NCBI RefSeq assembly: GCF_011174775.1
Contig: NZ_JAANHS010000014.1
Location: 1 to 64,000 of the forward strand
Direction: 5' to 3'
DNA from: Rhodobacter calidifons
GTDB taxonomy: Bacteria; Pseudomonadota; Alphaproteobacteria; Rhodobacterales; Rhodobacteraceae
Length of the DNA stretch: 64,000 bases
Under the pieces are notes generated by a model. That model was not told the DNA's origin and did no database searches. It was given only the letters and a program-made list of their open reading frames with translations. Positions within the stretch are counted from its first letter, which is position 1. Each line of letters opens with the position of its first letter. Positions 22,338 through 31,211 of the stretch are shown here, one piece after another. A program made the translations under genes and the position numbers.

Positions 22338-22946
22338 TTACAACCCCTGCCCCGGCTTGACGTCCTTCAGCTCCATCGCCTTGGCCGGATCGCGCCACAT
22401 CTGGGCCAGCACGTTCTGCCGCTTGATGTCCTTCCTGTGCCGCAGCGTCAGCAGGATCGCCCCGATCATCGCCACCAGCAGGATCAGGCCCGCAAGCTGG
22501 AACAGAAGGAAATAGCGGTCGTAAAGCAGCAACCCCAGCGCCCGGGTATTCTCGATCTCGGTCGGTGCCACCGCCTGCCGCAGGCCCTCTGCCCCGTCAG
22601 CCACCTGCCAGACGCCGACGCCGATCGCCACCTGCATCAGAAGGACCACGCCGATCAGCAGGCCCAGCGGCATGTAGCGCGCCAGCTCCCCCTTCAGCGC
22701 GGCAAAGTCGATGTCCAGCATCATCACGACGAACAGGAACAGCACCGCCACCGCGCCGACATAGACGATGACCAGCAGCATCGCCACGAACTCGGCGCCC
22801 AGCATCACGAACAACCCCGAGGTCGACAGGAACGCAAGGATCAGCCACAGCACCGAATGGACCGGGTTCCGCGACAGCGTGACCATCAGGCCCGACGCCA
22901 CCGTGATGACGGCGAACATGTAGAAGGCAAATTCGAAGACGGTCAT
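22338..22946 (-). CDS. nuoJ: NADH-quinone oxidoreductase subunit J
   Basis: A 202-residue five-helix membrane subunit of complex I. The conserved third helix ([26 protein letters not shown]), which carries the glycine-rich pi-bulge important for coupling, is intact. A cytoplasmic tail rich in charged residues follows. The ATG at 22946 overlaps the stop of the carboxymuconolactone decarboxylase-like gene by four bases (ATGA). Confidence 0.96.
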   Translation of the reverse strand: MTVFEFAFYMFAVITVASGLMVTLSRNPVHSVLWLILAFLSTSGLFVMLGAEFVAMLLVIVYVGAVAVLFLFVVMMLDIDFAALKGELARYMPLGLLIGVVLLMQVAIGVGVWQVADGAEGLRQAVAPTEIENTRALGLLLYDRYFLLFQLAGLILLVAMIGAILLTLRHRKDIKRQNVLAQMWRDPAKAMELKDVKPGQGL

Positions 22947-23356
22947 GCGTCTTTCTCCTCAGGCATCTCGGCGAAGACGGACTGGGCCACTTCCAGCGCC
23001 TTCTGCATGGCGGGCAGACCGCCGAACATGGACATCTGCCAGATCACTTCCGCGATCTCGCGCTTGGTGGCCCCGGCCGCAAGGCCATTCTTGATCGTCA
23101 TCCGCAGTTGCGGCTCGCCCACCGGCCCCAGCACCGTCAGCGCCGCGATGGTCACCAGAAACCGGGTGCGGGCATCGAGACCCTCGGGGTTGAAGGTCTT
23201 GCCGAACCACATCTCCAGAAGCTCTTTCGGCATCGGCGGAAAGAACTTTTCCATCGCCTTCGCGTCGAAATTCTCCATACCCGGCATGAAGGCGCTGGCC
23301 ATCTTCTGGCCCTGCTCCATCCAGGCGGAAAACATCTTGGCGAAATCGTCGGTCAC
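22943..23356 (-). CDS. Carboxymuconolactone decarboxylase-like (AhpD-fold) protein within nuo operon
   Basis: A 137-residue protein. The C-terminal 75 residues resemble the carboxymuconolactone decarboxylase/AhpD-like fold ([17 protein letters not shown], followed by [33 protein letters not shown]). The N-terminal 60 residues are Met/Phe-rich and amphipathic. The CxxC redox pair of AhpD is absent, so a peroxidase role is unlikely; gamma-carboxymuconolactone decarboxylation is possible but there is no aromatic pathway nearby. It overlaps nuoJ and the 70-residue coiled-coil gene by four bases on each side, which argues for coordinated expression with complex I. Function unknown. Confidence 0.8.
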   Translation of the reverse strand: MTDDFAKMFSAWMEQGQKMASAFMPGMENFDAKAMEKFFPPMPKELLEMWFGKTFNPEGLDARTRFLVTIAALTVLGPVGEPQLRMTIKNGLAAGATKREIAEVIWQMSMFGGLPAMQKALEVAQSVFAEMPEEKDA

Positions 23357-23565
23357 TTGCGGCTCTCTTCCAGCTTTTCCACCCGCTCTTCGACGTGGTG
23401 CACATGTCCGGCCAGAAGCGCGAGCATGACGGTCAGCCCATCAACCTTCTGATCGACCTGACTCATGTCCGTCTTGATTGCAGCGATATCGGCGCGCATG
23501 GCCGAAAGCTCGCCGCGCATCTCGCGAAGCTGAGTCAGGATCAGGTTCTCGCCGTTCTCGGTCAT
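23353..23565 (-). CDS. Small coiled-coil protein B (nuo operon, paralogue of 24063-24263)
   Basis: A 70-residue protein that begins MTENGENLILTQLREMRGEL and continues with heptad-like leucine, isoleucine and valine spacing to [15 protein letters not shown], predicting one long coiled coil with a mildly hydrophobic centre (VDGLTVMLALLAGHV). It has no signal peptide. It shares start, length and pattern with the 66-residue protein on the other side of nuoI, so the two arose by duplication. It overlaps the following gene by four bases. I do not recognise a named family; an assembly or regulatory partner for NuoI is one guess. Confidence 0.75.
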   Translation of the reverse strand: MTENGENLILTQLREMRGELSAMRADIAAIKTDMSQVDQKVDGLTVMLALLAGHVHHVEERVEKLEESRK

Positions 23566-23571
23566 GGGACC

Positions 23572-24066
23572 TCACCGGTACGGAGCGTCGATTTCAAGGT
23601 TGCGGGCGATCTCGGCCTCCCAGCGGGCGCCGTTCTCCAGAAGCTTTTCCTTGGTGTAGAACAGCTCTTCCCGCGTCTCGGTCGAGAATTCGAAGTTCGG
23701 GCCTTCGACGATGGCATCCACGGGGCAGGCTTCCTGACAGAAGCCGCAGTAGATGCACTTGGTCATGTCGATGTCATAGCGGGTGGTCCGCCGCGACCCG
23801 TCTTCGCGAGGCTCCGCGTCGATGGTGATGGCCTGCGCCGGGCAGACCGCCTCGCACAGCTTGCAGGCGATGCAGCGTTCCTCGCCGTTGGGATAGCGGC
23901 GCAGCGCGTGCTCGCCGCGGAAGCGGGGCGACAGCGGCCCCTTCTCGTGCGGGTAGTTCACCGTCGTCTTCGGCGCGAAGAAGTATTTCATCCCCAGGCC
24001 GAAGCCCTTGATGAAATCCATCAAGAGGAAATAGCGCGTCGCACGGGTCCAGTCGATGTTGCTCAC
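23572..24066 (-). CDS. nuoI: NADH-quinone oxidoreductase subunit I
   Basis: A 164-residue ferredoxin-like peripheral-arm subunit that carries two [4Fe-4S] clusters. The binding motifs [12 protein letters not shown] and [12 protein letters not shown] are intact, each followed by the fourth cysteine-proline. The N-terminal amphipathic part ([13 protein letters not shown]) anchors it to the membrane arm. It is flanked on both sides by the small paralogous coiled-coil genes, with a four-base overlap to the upstream one. Confidence 0.97.
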   Translation of the reverse strand: MSNIDWTRATRYFLLMDFIKGFGLGMKYFFAPKTTVNYPHEKGPLSPRFRGEHALRRYPNGEERCIACKLCEAVCPAQAITIDAEPREDGSRRTTRYDIDMTKCIYCGFCQEACPVDAIVEGPNFEFSTETREELFYTKEKLLENGARWEAEIARNLEIDAPYR

Positions 24067-24263
24067 TGTTCGATCCCCAGCTTTTCTTCGATATGCTCCA
24101 CGCGCTCATCAATGGCCCGGATGTAGCCGCCAAGCCCGATCAGGATGCCAGTGACGCTCTGCTGCCCGGTCTTCACGTCATCCAGACCGGCTTCGATCTT
24201 GCCCAGCCGCTCTCGGATCTCCCGAAGTTGAGCAAGGATCAGATTCTCGACGTTTTCCGTCAT
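24063..24263 (-). CDS. Small coiled-coil protein A (nuo operon)
   Basis: A 66-residue protein starting [20 protein letters not shown], very close to the start of the 70-residue protein at 23353-23565. It is predicted to be a helical coiled coil with a glycine-containing hydrophobic middle ([11 protein letters not shown]) and an acidic/basic C-terminal helix ([15 protein letters not shown]). It lies three bases after nuoH and overlaps nuoI by four bases, so translation is likely coupled to both. No known function; the duplicate arrangement around nuoI suggests a role connected with that subunit. Confidence 0.75.
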   Translation of the reverse strand: MTENVENLILAQLREIRERLGKIEAGLDDVKTGQQSVTGILIGLGGYIRAIDERVEHIEEKLGIEQ

Positions 24264-24266
24264 GGA

Positions 24267-25304
24267 TCAGCCCCCCACGGCCCAGCGGGCCCAGAAGCCG
24301 CCGAGCACTTCGAATTTCGCCAGGAACGCCACGATCACCACCCAGGCCAGCGACAGCGGCAGGAAGACCTTCCAGCCGATCCGCATCAGCTGGTCATAGC
24401 GGTAGCGGGGGACGATCGCCTTCACCATGGCGAACATGAAGAAGAAGAGCCACATCTTGGCGACCATCCACCACCAGCCATCGGCCAGCCCCGGGATCGG
24501 CGACAGCCAGCCACCGAAGAACAAGAGGCTGATCAGCGCGCACATCAGGAAGATCGCGATGTATTCGCCGGCCATGAACAGAAGGTAGGGGGTGGACGAA
24601 TATTCCACCATGAACCCGGCGACGAGTTCCGACTCCGCCTCGGGCAGGTCGAAGGGCGGGCGGTTGGTCTCGGCCAGCGCGCTGATGAAGAACAGCACCA
24701 CCATCGGCAGGTGCGGCAGCCAGTACCAGTTGAACAGGCCGTAAGGCCCGTCCTGTGCGGCCACGATGGCGCCGAAGTTCATCGCACCCGTCGAGATGAT
24801 GACCCCGATGATGATCAGGCCCAGCGACACCTCGTAAGAGATCATCTGCGCCGCCGACCGCAGCGACCCGAGGAAGGCGTATTTCGAGTTCGAGGCCCAG
24901 CCGCCCATGATCACGCCGTAGACCTCCAGCGAGGACACGGCAAAGACGAACAGGATCGCCACGTTGATGTTGGCCAGAACCCAGCCGTCATCGAAGGGGA
25001 TCACCGCCCAGGCTAGGATCGCCAGGACAAAGGACAGCATCGGCGCCAGGAAGAACACCGGACGGTCCACGCCCGCCGGGATCACGATTTCCTTGACCAC
25101 ATACTTCAGCGCATCGGCCACCGATTGCAGCAGGCCGAACGGCCCCACCACGTTCGGTCCCCGCCGCATCTGCACCGCCGCCCAGACCTTGCGGTCGGCA
25201 TAGACGAGGAACAGCAGGCTCAGCATCACGAAGGCCACGATCAGAAGCGACTGCGCCGCGATCAGCACCGCCGTCCCAAAGCCCGTGGCAAGAAACCCGT
25301 CCAT
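24267..25304 (-). CDS. nuoH: NADH-quinone oxidoreductase subunit H
   Basis: A 345-residue membrane subunit that forms much of the quinone chamber at the junction of the two arms of complex I. The conserved region [24 protein letters not shown] and the nearby loop [15 protein letters not shown] are diagnostic. About eight transmembrane helices. It follows the lipoprotein gene at 25349 and precedes the first coiled-coil gene. Confidence 0.97.
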   Translation of the reverse strand: MDGFLATGFGTAVLIAAQSLLIVAFVMLSLLFLVYADRKVWAAVQMRRGPNVVGPFGLLQSVADALKYVVKEIVIPAGVDRPVFFLAPMLSFVLAILAWAVIPFDDGWVLANINVAILFVFAVSSLEVYGVIMGGWASNSKYAFLGSLRSAAQMISYEVSLGLIIIGVIISTGAMNFGAIVAAQDGPYGLFNWYWLPHLPMVVLFFISALAETNRPPFDLPEAESELVAGFMVEYSSTPYLLFMAGEYIAIFLMCALISLLFFGGWLSPIPGLADGWWWMVAKMWLFFFMFAMVKAIVPRYRYDQLMRIGWKVFLPLSLAWVVIVAFLAKFEVLGGFWARWAVGG

Positions 25305-25348
25305 GTCAGTCCCTCATCCTCAATTCGTCCGTCTCACCGGCCCCAGTC

Positions 25349-25756
25349 CTACCGGCCCGGTATGCCAAGTTCCGCACACTCGGACGCCATCGCCTCGGCG
25401 TCCATCGCCCGCAGACCCTGCGGCAGGCTGGAGGAGATCAGATAGACCGCATCCCCGTACCACGTCCGGCCCTTCTTCGTCACGATGGTCCGCACGTGCC
25501 GCGCGAAGCCAAACCCTTGATCCAGCGCATATTGCGCGGCAGCACAGCGGCCATAGGCCTCGACATCCGCCCGGTCCTTCGCCCCCGTCATGGCGAGGTT
25601 GAAGCCGACCAGGTCCCTGTCGAGAAGGATCGTCGAGACCCCCTGATAGACCGCCGTCTGCCCGCGCTCCTCTGGCACCTCTCCCGCCGGGGTGCAAGCC
25701 CCCAGCGCCGCTGTCGCGGTGCCAAGGGTCGCCAGAAGGGAAAGGCGCTGCGCCAT
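25349..25756 (-). CDS. Small lipoprotein between nuoG and nuoH
   Basis: A 135-residue putative lipoprotein. The signal peptide MAQRLSLLATLGTATAALGAC ends in the lipobox LGAC, so the mature protein would start with an acylated cysteine at residue 21. The mature part is about 115 residues without recognisable motifs (FNLAMTGAKDRADVEAYGRC, HVRTIVTKKGRTWYGDAVYLIS), possibly a small alpha/beta domain. The ATG at 25756 begins one base from the nuoG stop. Unknown function; its position suggests coexpression with complex I. Confidence 0.7.
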   Translation of the reverse strand: MAQRLSLLATLGTATAALGACTPAGEVPEERGQTAVYQGVSTILLDRDLVGFNLAMTGAKDRADVEAYGRCAAAQYALDQGFGFARHVRTIVTKKGRTWYGDAVYLISSSLPQGLRAMDAEAMASECAELGIPGR

Positions 25757-25757
25757 C

Positions 25758-27779
25758 TTACTCTGCCGCAATCGGGGTCGCCGCACGGGCCTTGGCCATG
25801 GCGGAAAGCTCTGCCATCACCGAAGACGCCCGCGCGATCGGGTTGGTCAGGTAGAAATCCCTGATCGCATTGCGGAAGGTCGCCTTGGCCGGGGCCTTCA
25901 CCGGCAGGGGCTGCCAATCGTTCTCCGGCACCTCGTCGATGCGGCCCAGATGCGGATGTGCAGCGACCAGCGCCGACCGCAGGCCCGCCAGCGAATCCCA
26001 CGGCAGCTGCGCGCCCAGTTCCGCCGACAAGGCCCGCAGGATCGCCCAGTTCTCCTTTGCCTCACCGGGGGCAAAGCCGGCGCGGAAGGCCAGCTGCGGA
26101 CGCCCTTCGGTATTGACGAACAGCCCGTTCTCTTCCGTGTAGGCCGCGCCCGGCAGGATGATGTCGGCCCGGTTCGCGCCCCGGTCGCCGTGCGAGCCCT
26201 GATAGATCACGAAGGGCGCATCCGCCCCGTCCCGGCTGATCTCGACCTCGTCCGCGCCAAGGTTGTAGACCACCTGCGCGCCTTGCGTCGCCATCGCCAG
26301 CCCGCCTTCGGTCACCGCACCCACATCCATCGCGCCGACGCGCCCCGCCGCCGTGTGCAGCACCAGGAACTTCGCCCCCGCGCCGGTGGCATAGGCCATC
26401 GCCTGGGACAGGACCGCCTCGCCGTCGGCCTCGTTGATCGCGCCCTGACCGATGATGACCAGCGTGTTCTCTTTCGGCGTCACCCGGCCCACCAGATCGA
26501 CCAGGGCCGCGCGGTCGCTGCCCATGTGCTTGTAATCATAGGTCAGATCGACCTTCTCGCCGATCAGCCCCACCATCGCGCCATTGGCCCAGGCCTTGCG
26601 GATGCGCGCGTTCAGGACCGGAGCCTCGACCCGCGGGTTGGTCCCGATCAAGAGGATCACCCTGGCCGTGTCGATGTCCTCGATCTTCGCGGTGCCCACA
26701 TACCCTGAGCGGTTGCCGATCGGCAGCCGCGCGCCATCGGTGCGGCACTCCACATGGCCGCCGATCGATTCCACCAGCGTTTTCAGGGAATAGGCCGCCT
26801 CGACCGGCACCAGATCGCCGACAAGGCCTGCAACCTTCTTCCCCTTCATCGCCTCGGCCGCCTTGGTCAGCGCCTCGCCCCACGACGCCTTCCGTAGCTT
26901 GCCGTTCTCGCGGACATAAGGCACGTCCAGCCGCTGCCGGCGCAACCCGTCCCAGACGAAACGGGTCTTGTCGCTGATCCACTCCTCGTTCACGCCGTCA
27001 TGGTTGCGCGGCAGGATGCGCATGACTTCGCGGCCCTTGGTGTCGACGCGGATGTTCGACCCCAGGGCGTCCATCACGTCGATGGATTCCGTCTTGGTCA
27101 GCTCCCAGGGCCGCGCCGTGAAGGCATAGGGCTTCGAGGTCAGCGCGCCGACCGGGCAAAGGTCGATGATGTTGCCCTGAAGGTTCGAATCCAGCGTCAT
27201 GTTCAGGTAGGACGTGATCTCGGCATCCTCGCCCCGGCCCGTCTGGCCCATCTGGGTGATCCCTGCAACCTCGGTCGTGAACCGGACGCAACGGGTGCAG
27301 GAAATGCAGCGCGTCATCTTGGTTGCGACCAGCGGCCCGAGGTCCAGATCCTCGGACGCCCGCTTCGGCTCGCGGTAGCGGCTGAAATCGACGCCATAGG
27401 CCATCGCCTGATCCTGAAGGTCGCATTCGCCGCCCTGGTCGCAGATCGGGCAGTCCAGGGGATGGTTGATGAGCAGGAACTCCATCACCCCTTCGCGGGC
27501 CTTCTTCACCATCGGCGACTTGGTCTTGACGACCGGCGCCTCGCCATTCGGGCCGGGCCGCAGGTCGCGCACCTGCATCGCGCAGCTTGCCGCAGGCTTC
27601 GGAGGCCCTCCGACCACCTCGACCAGGCACATCCGGCAGTTGCCGGCGATCGACAGCCGCTCATGATAGCAGAAGCGCGGGATTTCCACCCCGGCGACCT
27701 CGGCCGCCTGGATGATGGTCATCGCGCCATCGACCTCGACCTCGATCCCGTCGATGTTGATTTTCCTGAGATTGGTCAT
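25758..27779 (-). CDS. nuoG: NADH-quinone oxidoreductase subunit G
   Basis: A 673-residue peripheral-arm subunit with several iron-sulfur clusters and a molybdopterin-oxidoreductase-like C-terminal domain without cofactor. The N-terminal [2Fe-2S] ligands ([15 protein letters not shown]), the His-containing [15 protein letters not shown] ligand set and the CISCTRC [4Fe-4S] motif are present. The start at [11 protein letters not shown] is chosen from family N-termini. The length fits alphaproteobacterial NuoG (about 670-690), shorter than E. coli NuoG. Confidence 0.96.
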   Translation of the reverse strand: MTNLRKINIDGIEVEVDGAMTIIQAAEVAGVEIPRFCYHERLSIAGNCRMCLVEVVGGPPKPAASCAMQVRDLRPGPNGEAPVVKTKSPMVKKAREGVMEFLLINHPLDCPICDQGGECDLQDQAMAYGVDFSRYREPKRASEDLDLGPLVATKMTRCISCTRCVRFTTEVAGITQMGQTGRGEDAEITSYLNMTLDSNLQGNIIDLCPVGALTSKPYAFTARPWELTKTESIDVMDALGSNIRVDTKGREVMRILPRNHDGVNEEWISDKTRFVWDGLRRQRLDVPYVRENGKLRKASWGEALTKAAEAMKGKKVAGLVGDLVPVEAAYSLKTLVESIGGHVECRTDGARLPIGNRSGYVGTAKIEDIDTARVILLIGTNPRVEAPVLNARIRKAWANGAMVGLIGEKVDLTYDYKHMGSDRAALVDLVGRVTPKENTLVIIGQGAINEADGEAVLSQAMAYATGAGAKFLVLHTAAGRVGAMDVGAVTEGGLAMATQGAQVVYNLGADEVEISRDGADAPFVIYQGSHGDRGANRADIILPGAAYTEENGLFVNTEGRPQLAFRAGFAPGEAKENWAILRALSAELGAQLPWDSLAGLRSALVAAHPHLGRIDEVPENDWQPLPVKAPAKATFRNAIRDFYLTNPIARASSVMAELSAMAKARAATPIAAE

Positions 27780-27783
27780 GGCC

Positions 27784-28209
27784 TTACTCCGCCGCCCCTT
27801 GCGCGCGACCATGGGTCTTCCATGCCTGCGCTTCCTTCAGATATTTCCAGCCGAACGCATGGAGGCTGTCACCATGCGCTTCCCGATGCTTCAGCCGCAC
27901 CTGCCCCTCGTCGAGGCTGGGCTTATGCCCCGCAGGCAACCGCCACATGACGAACTGCTCCAGCGTCCCGACGCTTTCCCGGACCGTCAGGTTCGACACG
28001 GCCTGCGGGGCGCCCCCGATCTTGGTTTCCGTATTCCCGGTGCCCGGCTCGCCCGAACCTTCCATCATCCAGACGAACCCCGGCATCCGCTTGCCCAGCC
28101 CGTTCACCCGGTCGAGCGCCGCCATGAACTCGGCCACGCGCGGGGCGTCGGTGGGGGCCGGAAGGCGCCCCACGTTCAGCTCGGCCAGGTGCATGCCGGA
28201 CGGTGTCAT
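27784..28209 (-). CDS. DUF3291-like protein within nuo operon
   Basis: A 141-residue protein. The sequence [22 protein letters not shown], the [17 protein letters not shown] segment and [16 protein letters not shown] resemble the DUF3291 family, which has an ABM/dimeric alpha-beta-barrel-like fold. No enzymatic role is established. The ATG at 28209 overlaps the upstream DUF5333-like gene stop by four bases, and nuoG follows closely, so it is an integral part of the operon. No signal peptide. Confidence 0.7.
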   Translation of the reverse strand: MTPSGMHLAELNVGRLPAPTDAPRVAEFMAALDRVNGLGKRMPGFVWMMEGSGEPGTGNTETKIGGAPQAVSNLTVRESVGTLEQFVMWRLPAGHKPSLDEGQVRLKHREAHGDSLHAFGWKYLKEAQAWKTHGRAQGAAE

Positions 28210-28604
28210 TTCGTGGACCTCAGCAGCGATCCGGCCGGGGTGCCCTTGGCGATCTCTTCTTCGCCGATCTTGCAATAGGCGGCCGTGTTGCCCGGCTCGG
28301 CGCCCTTTGCCTTCAGCCATTCGGCGGCCTCGGCCTTGAACCTGGCCTTCTCCTCTTTCGAGCGGACGAAGTCGCGCACGACAGAGGCCTCATAGCCCTG
28401 CGCCAGAGCAAAGTCGCGCAGCTTGTTCAGCTCGCCCAGCGCCTTCAGCTTGCGCGCCTCGATCGTGGGGCAGTTGTCGGCGATGGCGTCGCCGATGAAG
28501 CCCTGCAACAGCTTCTCGCGGATTTCCGGGTTCTCGCTGATCGGCACCAGCGCCAGCACAGGCGTGGCGGCAAGGGTCAGGGACAGGATGAGGGTGCGAA
28601 GCAT
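28206..28604 (-). CDS. DUF5333-like exported protein within nuo operon
   Basis: A 132-residue protein with a signal peptide (MLRTLILSLTLAATPVLA) followed by a helical periplasmic domain containing a conserved Cys pair (IADNCPTIEARKL and AAYCKIGEEEIAKG). The pattern resembles the Rhodobacterales-specific family DUF5333. The start at 28604 is chosen for the signal peptide; the frame is open upstream. Function unknown. Placed between the small lipoprotein and DUF3291-like genes, suggesting an accessory role of the envelope side of complex I. Confidence 0.7.
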   Translation of the reverse strand: MLRTLILSLTLAATPVLALVPISENPEIREKLLQGFIGDAIADNCPTIEARKLKALGELNKLRDFALAQGYEASVVRDFVRSKEEKARFKAEAAEWLKAKGAEPGNTAAYCKIGEEEIAKGTPAGSLLRSTK

Positions 28605-28735
28605 GTTGTTCTCCTTGGCTGCTCGGGCCCGTCGAGGATCGACTGCGCCTGCGCCGGAGATGGGGGCAAACGCCCCTGATATGCCATGACAAACCGGGGT
28701 TATCAGGCCATCGTGACCGGAAACGAGGGCAGACG

Positions 28736-28984
28736 TCATGCGCAGCCCCCCGGATAGACCCAGGCACCGGCAGCGGGGTCATAGCGGTCGTAGATCGTGA
28801 CGCGCACGCCCCTCGGCCCGCACTGGGCATCCGCCGCCTTCCGTGCTGCCGCGCCCTCCCACATCTGGAACGGCTGGCCGCCGTTGGTGACGCGCACGGG
28901 CTCACGCGATGCGGGAACGGTCGCAACCGTCCCCACACAGGCCGCCTGGGCCAGTGTCACCGAAAGGGCCAGCGCCACCCGCAT
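28736..28984 (-). CDS. Small lipoprotein after nuoF
   Basis: An 82-residue protein with a short signal sequence [16 protein letters not shown]; the cysteine follows an AQAAC lipobox-like site. The mature part has GGQPFQMWEGAAARKAADAQC and an RVTIYDRYDPAAGAWVYPGGC ending with a second and third cysteine. The ATG shares a base with the nuoF stop (TGATG). The family is not recognised; the product is probably a periplasm-facing lipoprotein of about 67 residues. Confidence 0.65.
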   Translation of the reverse strand: MRVALALSVTLAQAACVGTVATVPASREPVRVTNGGQPFQMWEGAAARKAADAQCGPRGVRVTIYDRYDPAAGAWVYPGGCA

Positions 28985-30279
28985 CACTCCGCCGCGACCG
29001 CGCTTATCCGACCGGTGCGCCGGGCCTTGATCCGGTCCTCGATCTCGTCGCGGAAGGCGCGGATCAGGCCCTGGATCGGCCAGGCCGCCGCATCGCCGAG
29101 CGCACAGATGGTGTGGCCCTCGACCTGCTTGGTCACGGACAGCAGCATGTCGATCTCCTCGATCTCTGCCTCGCCGCGCACCAGACGGTCCATCACGCGC
29201 ATCATCCAGCCGGTGCCTTCCCGGCAAGGGGTGCACTGGCCGCAGGACTCGTGCTTGTAGAACTTCGACAGCCGCCAGATCGCCTTGATGACGTCGGTGG
29301 ACTTGTCCATCACGATCACCGCCGCCGTGCCCAGACCCGACCGCTGCTCGCGCAGCCAGTCGAAATCCATGATCGCGTCGTCGCACTGTTCCTTGGTCAG
29401 CAAAGGCACCGAGGACCCGCCGGGGATCACCGCCTTGATGTTGTCCCAGCCGCCCCGGACCCCGCCGCAATGGCGGTCCAGCAATTCCTTCAACGGAATC
29501 GACATCGCCTCTTCGACGACGCAGGGTTTCATCACATGGCCCGAGATGCCGAACAGCTTGGTCCCGGTGTTGTTCGGACGCCCGAAGCTGGCGAACCAGT
29601 CCGGCCCCCGGCGCAGGATCGTGGGCACCACGGCGATGCTCTCCACGTTGTTCACCGTGGTCGGGCAGCCGTAAAGGCCGCTTCCCGCCGGGAAGGGCGG
29701 CTTCATCCGGGGCATGCCCTTCTTGCCTTCCAGGCTTTCCAGAAGGGCGGTTTCCTCGCCGCAGATATAGGCCCCTGCCCCGTGGTGCAGATACAGGTCG
29801 AAGTCCCAGCCCGATTTCGCGGCGTTCTTGCCCAGCAGGCCCGCATCGTAACATTCGTCGATCGCGGCCTGCAACGCCTCGCGCTCGCGGATGTATTCGC
29901 CGCGGATGTAGATGTAGCAGGTGTTCGCCCCCATCGCGAAACTGGCGATCAGGCAGCCCTCGATCAGCGTGTGCGGATCATGGCGCATGATCTCGCGGTC
30001 CTTGCAGGTGCCGGGCTCGGATTCGTCGGCGTTCACCACCAGATAGGACGGCCGTCCGTCCGACTGTTTCGGCATGAACGACCACTTCAGCCCGGTCGGA
30101 AAGCCCGCGCCGCCCCGACCGCGCAGGCCCGAGGCCTTGACCTGCTCGATGATCGTGTCGCGCCCGCGCTTGATGATCTCGGCGGTGCCGTTCCAATGTC
30201 CGCGCTTCATCGCGCCCTTCAGGCTGCGGTCATGCATCCCGTAGAGATTGGTGAAAATGCGGTCCTGATCCTTGAGCAT
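28984..30279 (-). CDS. nuoF: NADH-quinone oxidoreductase subunit F
   Basis: A 431-residue peripheral-arm subunit that binds NADH and FMN and carries the N3 [4Fe-4S] cluster. The NADH/FMN loop [17 protein letters not shown], the FMN region [14 protein letters not shown] and the cluster motif [16 protein letters not shown] are all intact. Standard length. It is preceded by the DUF5337-like gene and followed by a small lipoprotein. Confidence 0.97.
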   Translation of the reverse strand: MLKDQDRIFTNLYGMHDRSLKGAMKRGHWNGTAEIIKRGRDTIIEQVKASGLRGRGGAGFPTGLKWSFMPKQSDGRPSYLVVNADESEPGTCKDREIMRHDPHTLIEGCLIASFAMGANTCYIYIRGEYIREREALQAAIDECYDAGLLGKNAAKSGWDFDLYLHHGAGAYICGEETALLESLEGKKGMPRMKPPFPAGSGLYGCPTTVNNVESIAVVPTILRRGPDWFASFGRPNNTGTKLFGISGHVMKPCVVEEAMSIPLKELLDRHCGGVRGGWDNIKAVIPGGSSVPLLTKEQCDDAIMDFDWLREQRSGLGTAAVIVMDKSTDVIKAIWRLSKFYKHESCGQCTPCREGTGWMMRVMDRLVRGEAEIEEIDMLLSVTKQVEGHTICALGDAAAWPIQGLIRAFRDEIEDRIKARRTGRISAVAAE

Positions 30280-30288
30280 TTGGTCTTC

Positions 30289-30513
30289 CTAACCCTGGCG
30301 TCCGCGCCAGATCTGATACGTCACCACCAGGGCCCAGACAAAGCCCGCGATGGCCAGAAGGTCGAAGAGGAACACATAGCGCGCCTCCAACCCGAGTTGT
30401 CCGCCCAGCCACTGCGCCCCCATCCAGACAACCATCGTCCCGGCCAGGACAATCGCCACCAGCCGCGCCTGTCGCGCGCGCTGAAGCTCTGCCGGGTCGG
30501 GACGGGTCTGCAT
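30289..30513 (-). CDS. DUF5337-like small membrane protein
   Basis: A 74-residue protein with two predicted transmembrane helices (LVAIVLAGTMVVWMGAQWLG and YVFLFDLLAIAGFVWALVVTY) and a positively charged N-terminus. It resembles DUF5337, a small family found near nuoF in Rhodobacterales. It sits between the helix-hairpin-helix protein at 30535 and nuoF with gaps of 21 and 9 bases. Likely a membrane-embedded accessory of complex I, but this is only inferred from context. Confidence 0.7.
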   Translation of the reverse strand: MQTRPDPAELQRARQARLVAIVLAGTMVVWMGAQWLGGQLGLEARYVFLFDLLAIAGFVWALVVTYQIWRGRQG

Positions 30514-30534
30514 GGGGGTCAGCCTTCCGGGGTC

Positions 30535-31149
30535 TCAGTAGTTGTTGGTCTTGGCGCGTTCGCGGAACGCCTCAAGCCCTTCGGTCACGATGATCTTCGC
30601 CTGCGCCACCCATTTGTCGCGGGTCACGCGGCCCTTGAAGCCCTTGAGGTTGGCATCGACCCAGGCCACATCGTCCTCCGTCCAGCTCGCGATCTGCGCG
30701 AAGTGGTAGAAGCCAAGTTCGTTAACCAGCTTTTCCAACGCCGGGCCGATGCCCTCGATCTCCTTCAGGTCGTCAGCCTTGCCGCCGCGCGGCGCCGAAA
30801 GCCGTTCCGGCCCGGCATGCGCCTCGGCCGGCATCGCGGCGAAGGCGGCCGGGGTTGCCGGCGCGGCAGCGGGGCCTTGTGCCGCAACGGGTGCCGCGGG
30901 CACCGGTGCCGCAGCCGCAGCCGCAGCCGCCGCGCCCGAAGCTTGCGCCACCGGGCCAGAGGGTCCCGCGCCCCAGGGCATCCCGAGGATCATACCGGCC
31001 AGCAGCGCCACCACGATCCCGATGGCCGCGGCCGGCGTGTAATCGAACTTGCCGATGATGATCAGCGCGGCAAAGGCCACCAGCCCCGCCGCCGCCCCGA
31101 TGATCCAGCCGCCCAGCCAGGGGGCATTCAGGTTCTCTGCACTGCGCAT
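30535..31149 (-). CDS. Membrane-anchored helix-hairpin-helix protein, paralogue of NuoE C-terminal domain
   Basis: A 204-residue protein with two transmembrane segments (residues 11-33 and 40-58), an Ala/Pro linker (65-110) and a C-terminal domain (121-187) beginning RGGKADDLKEIEGIGPALEKL. The GIGP turn is a helix-hairpin-helix signature. The same domain ends the next protein upstream (31212-32303) and NuoE (32368-33447). Such domains are usually labelled as predicted 5' DNA nuclease or L21-like domains, but nuclease residues are not evident. A protein-protein role next to complex I is more plausible from context. Confidence 0.75.
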   Translation of the reverse strand: MRSAENLNAPWLGGWIIGAAAGLVAFAALIIIGKFDYTPAAAIGIVVALLAGMILGMPWGAGPSGPVAQASGAAAAAAAAAPVPAAPVAAQGPAAAPATPAAFAAMPAEAHAGPERLSAPRGGKADDLKEIEGIGPALEKLVNELGFYHFAQIASWTEDDVAWVDANLKGFKGRVTRDKWVAQAKIIVTEGLEAFRERAKTNNY

Positions 31150-31211
31150 TCCATGTCACTCCCGTTCGGGCGGGCCGGCGATCCCGGTTTCCGCGTTGCT
31201 TCCTCTGGCCG

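Noticed and set aside
22943-23356. AhpD-type peroxiredoxin reductase
   Set aside because: No CxxC active-site cysteines are present in the conserved segment.
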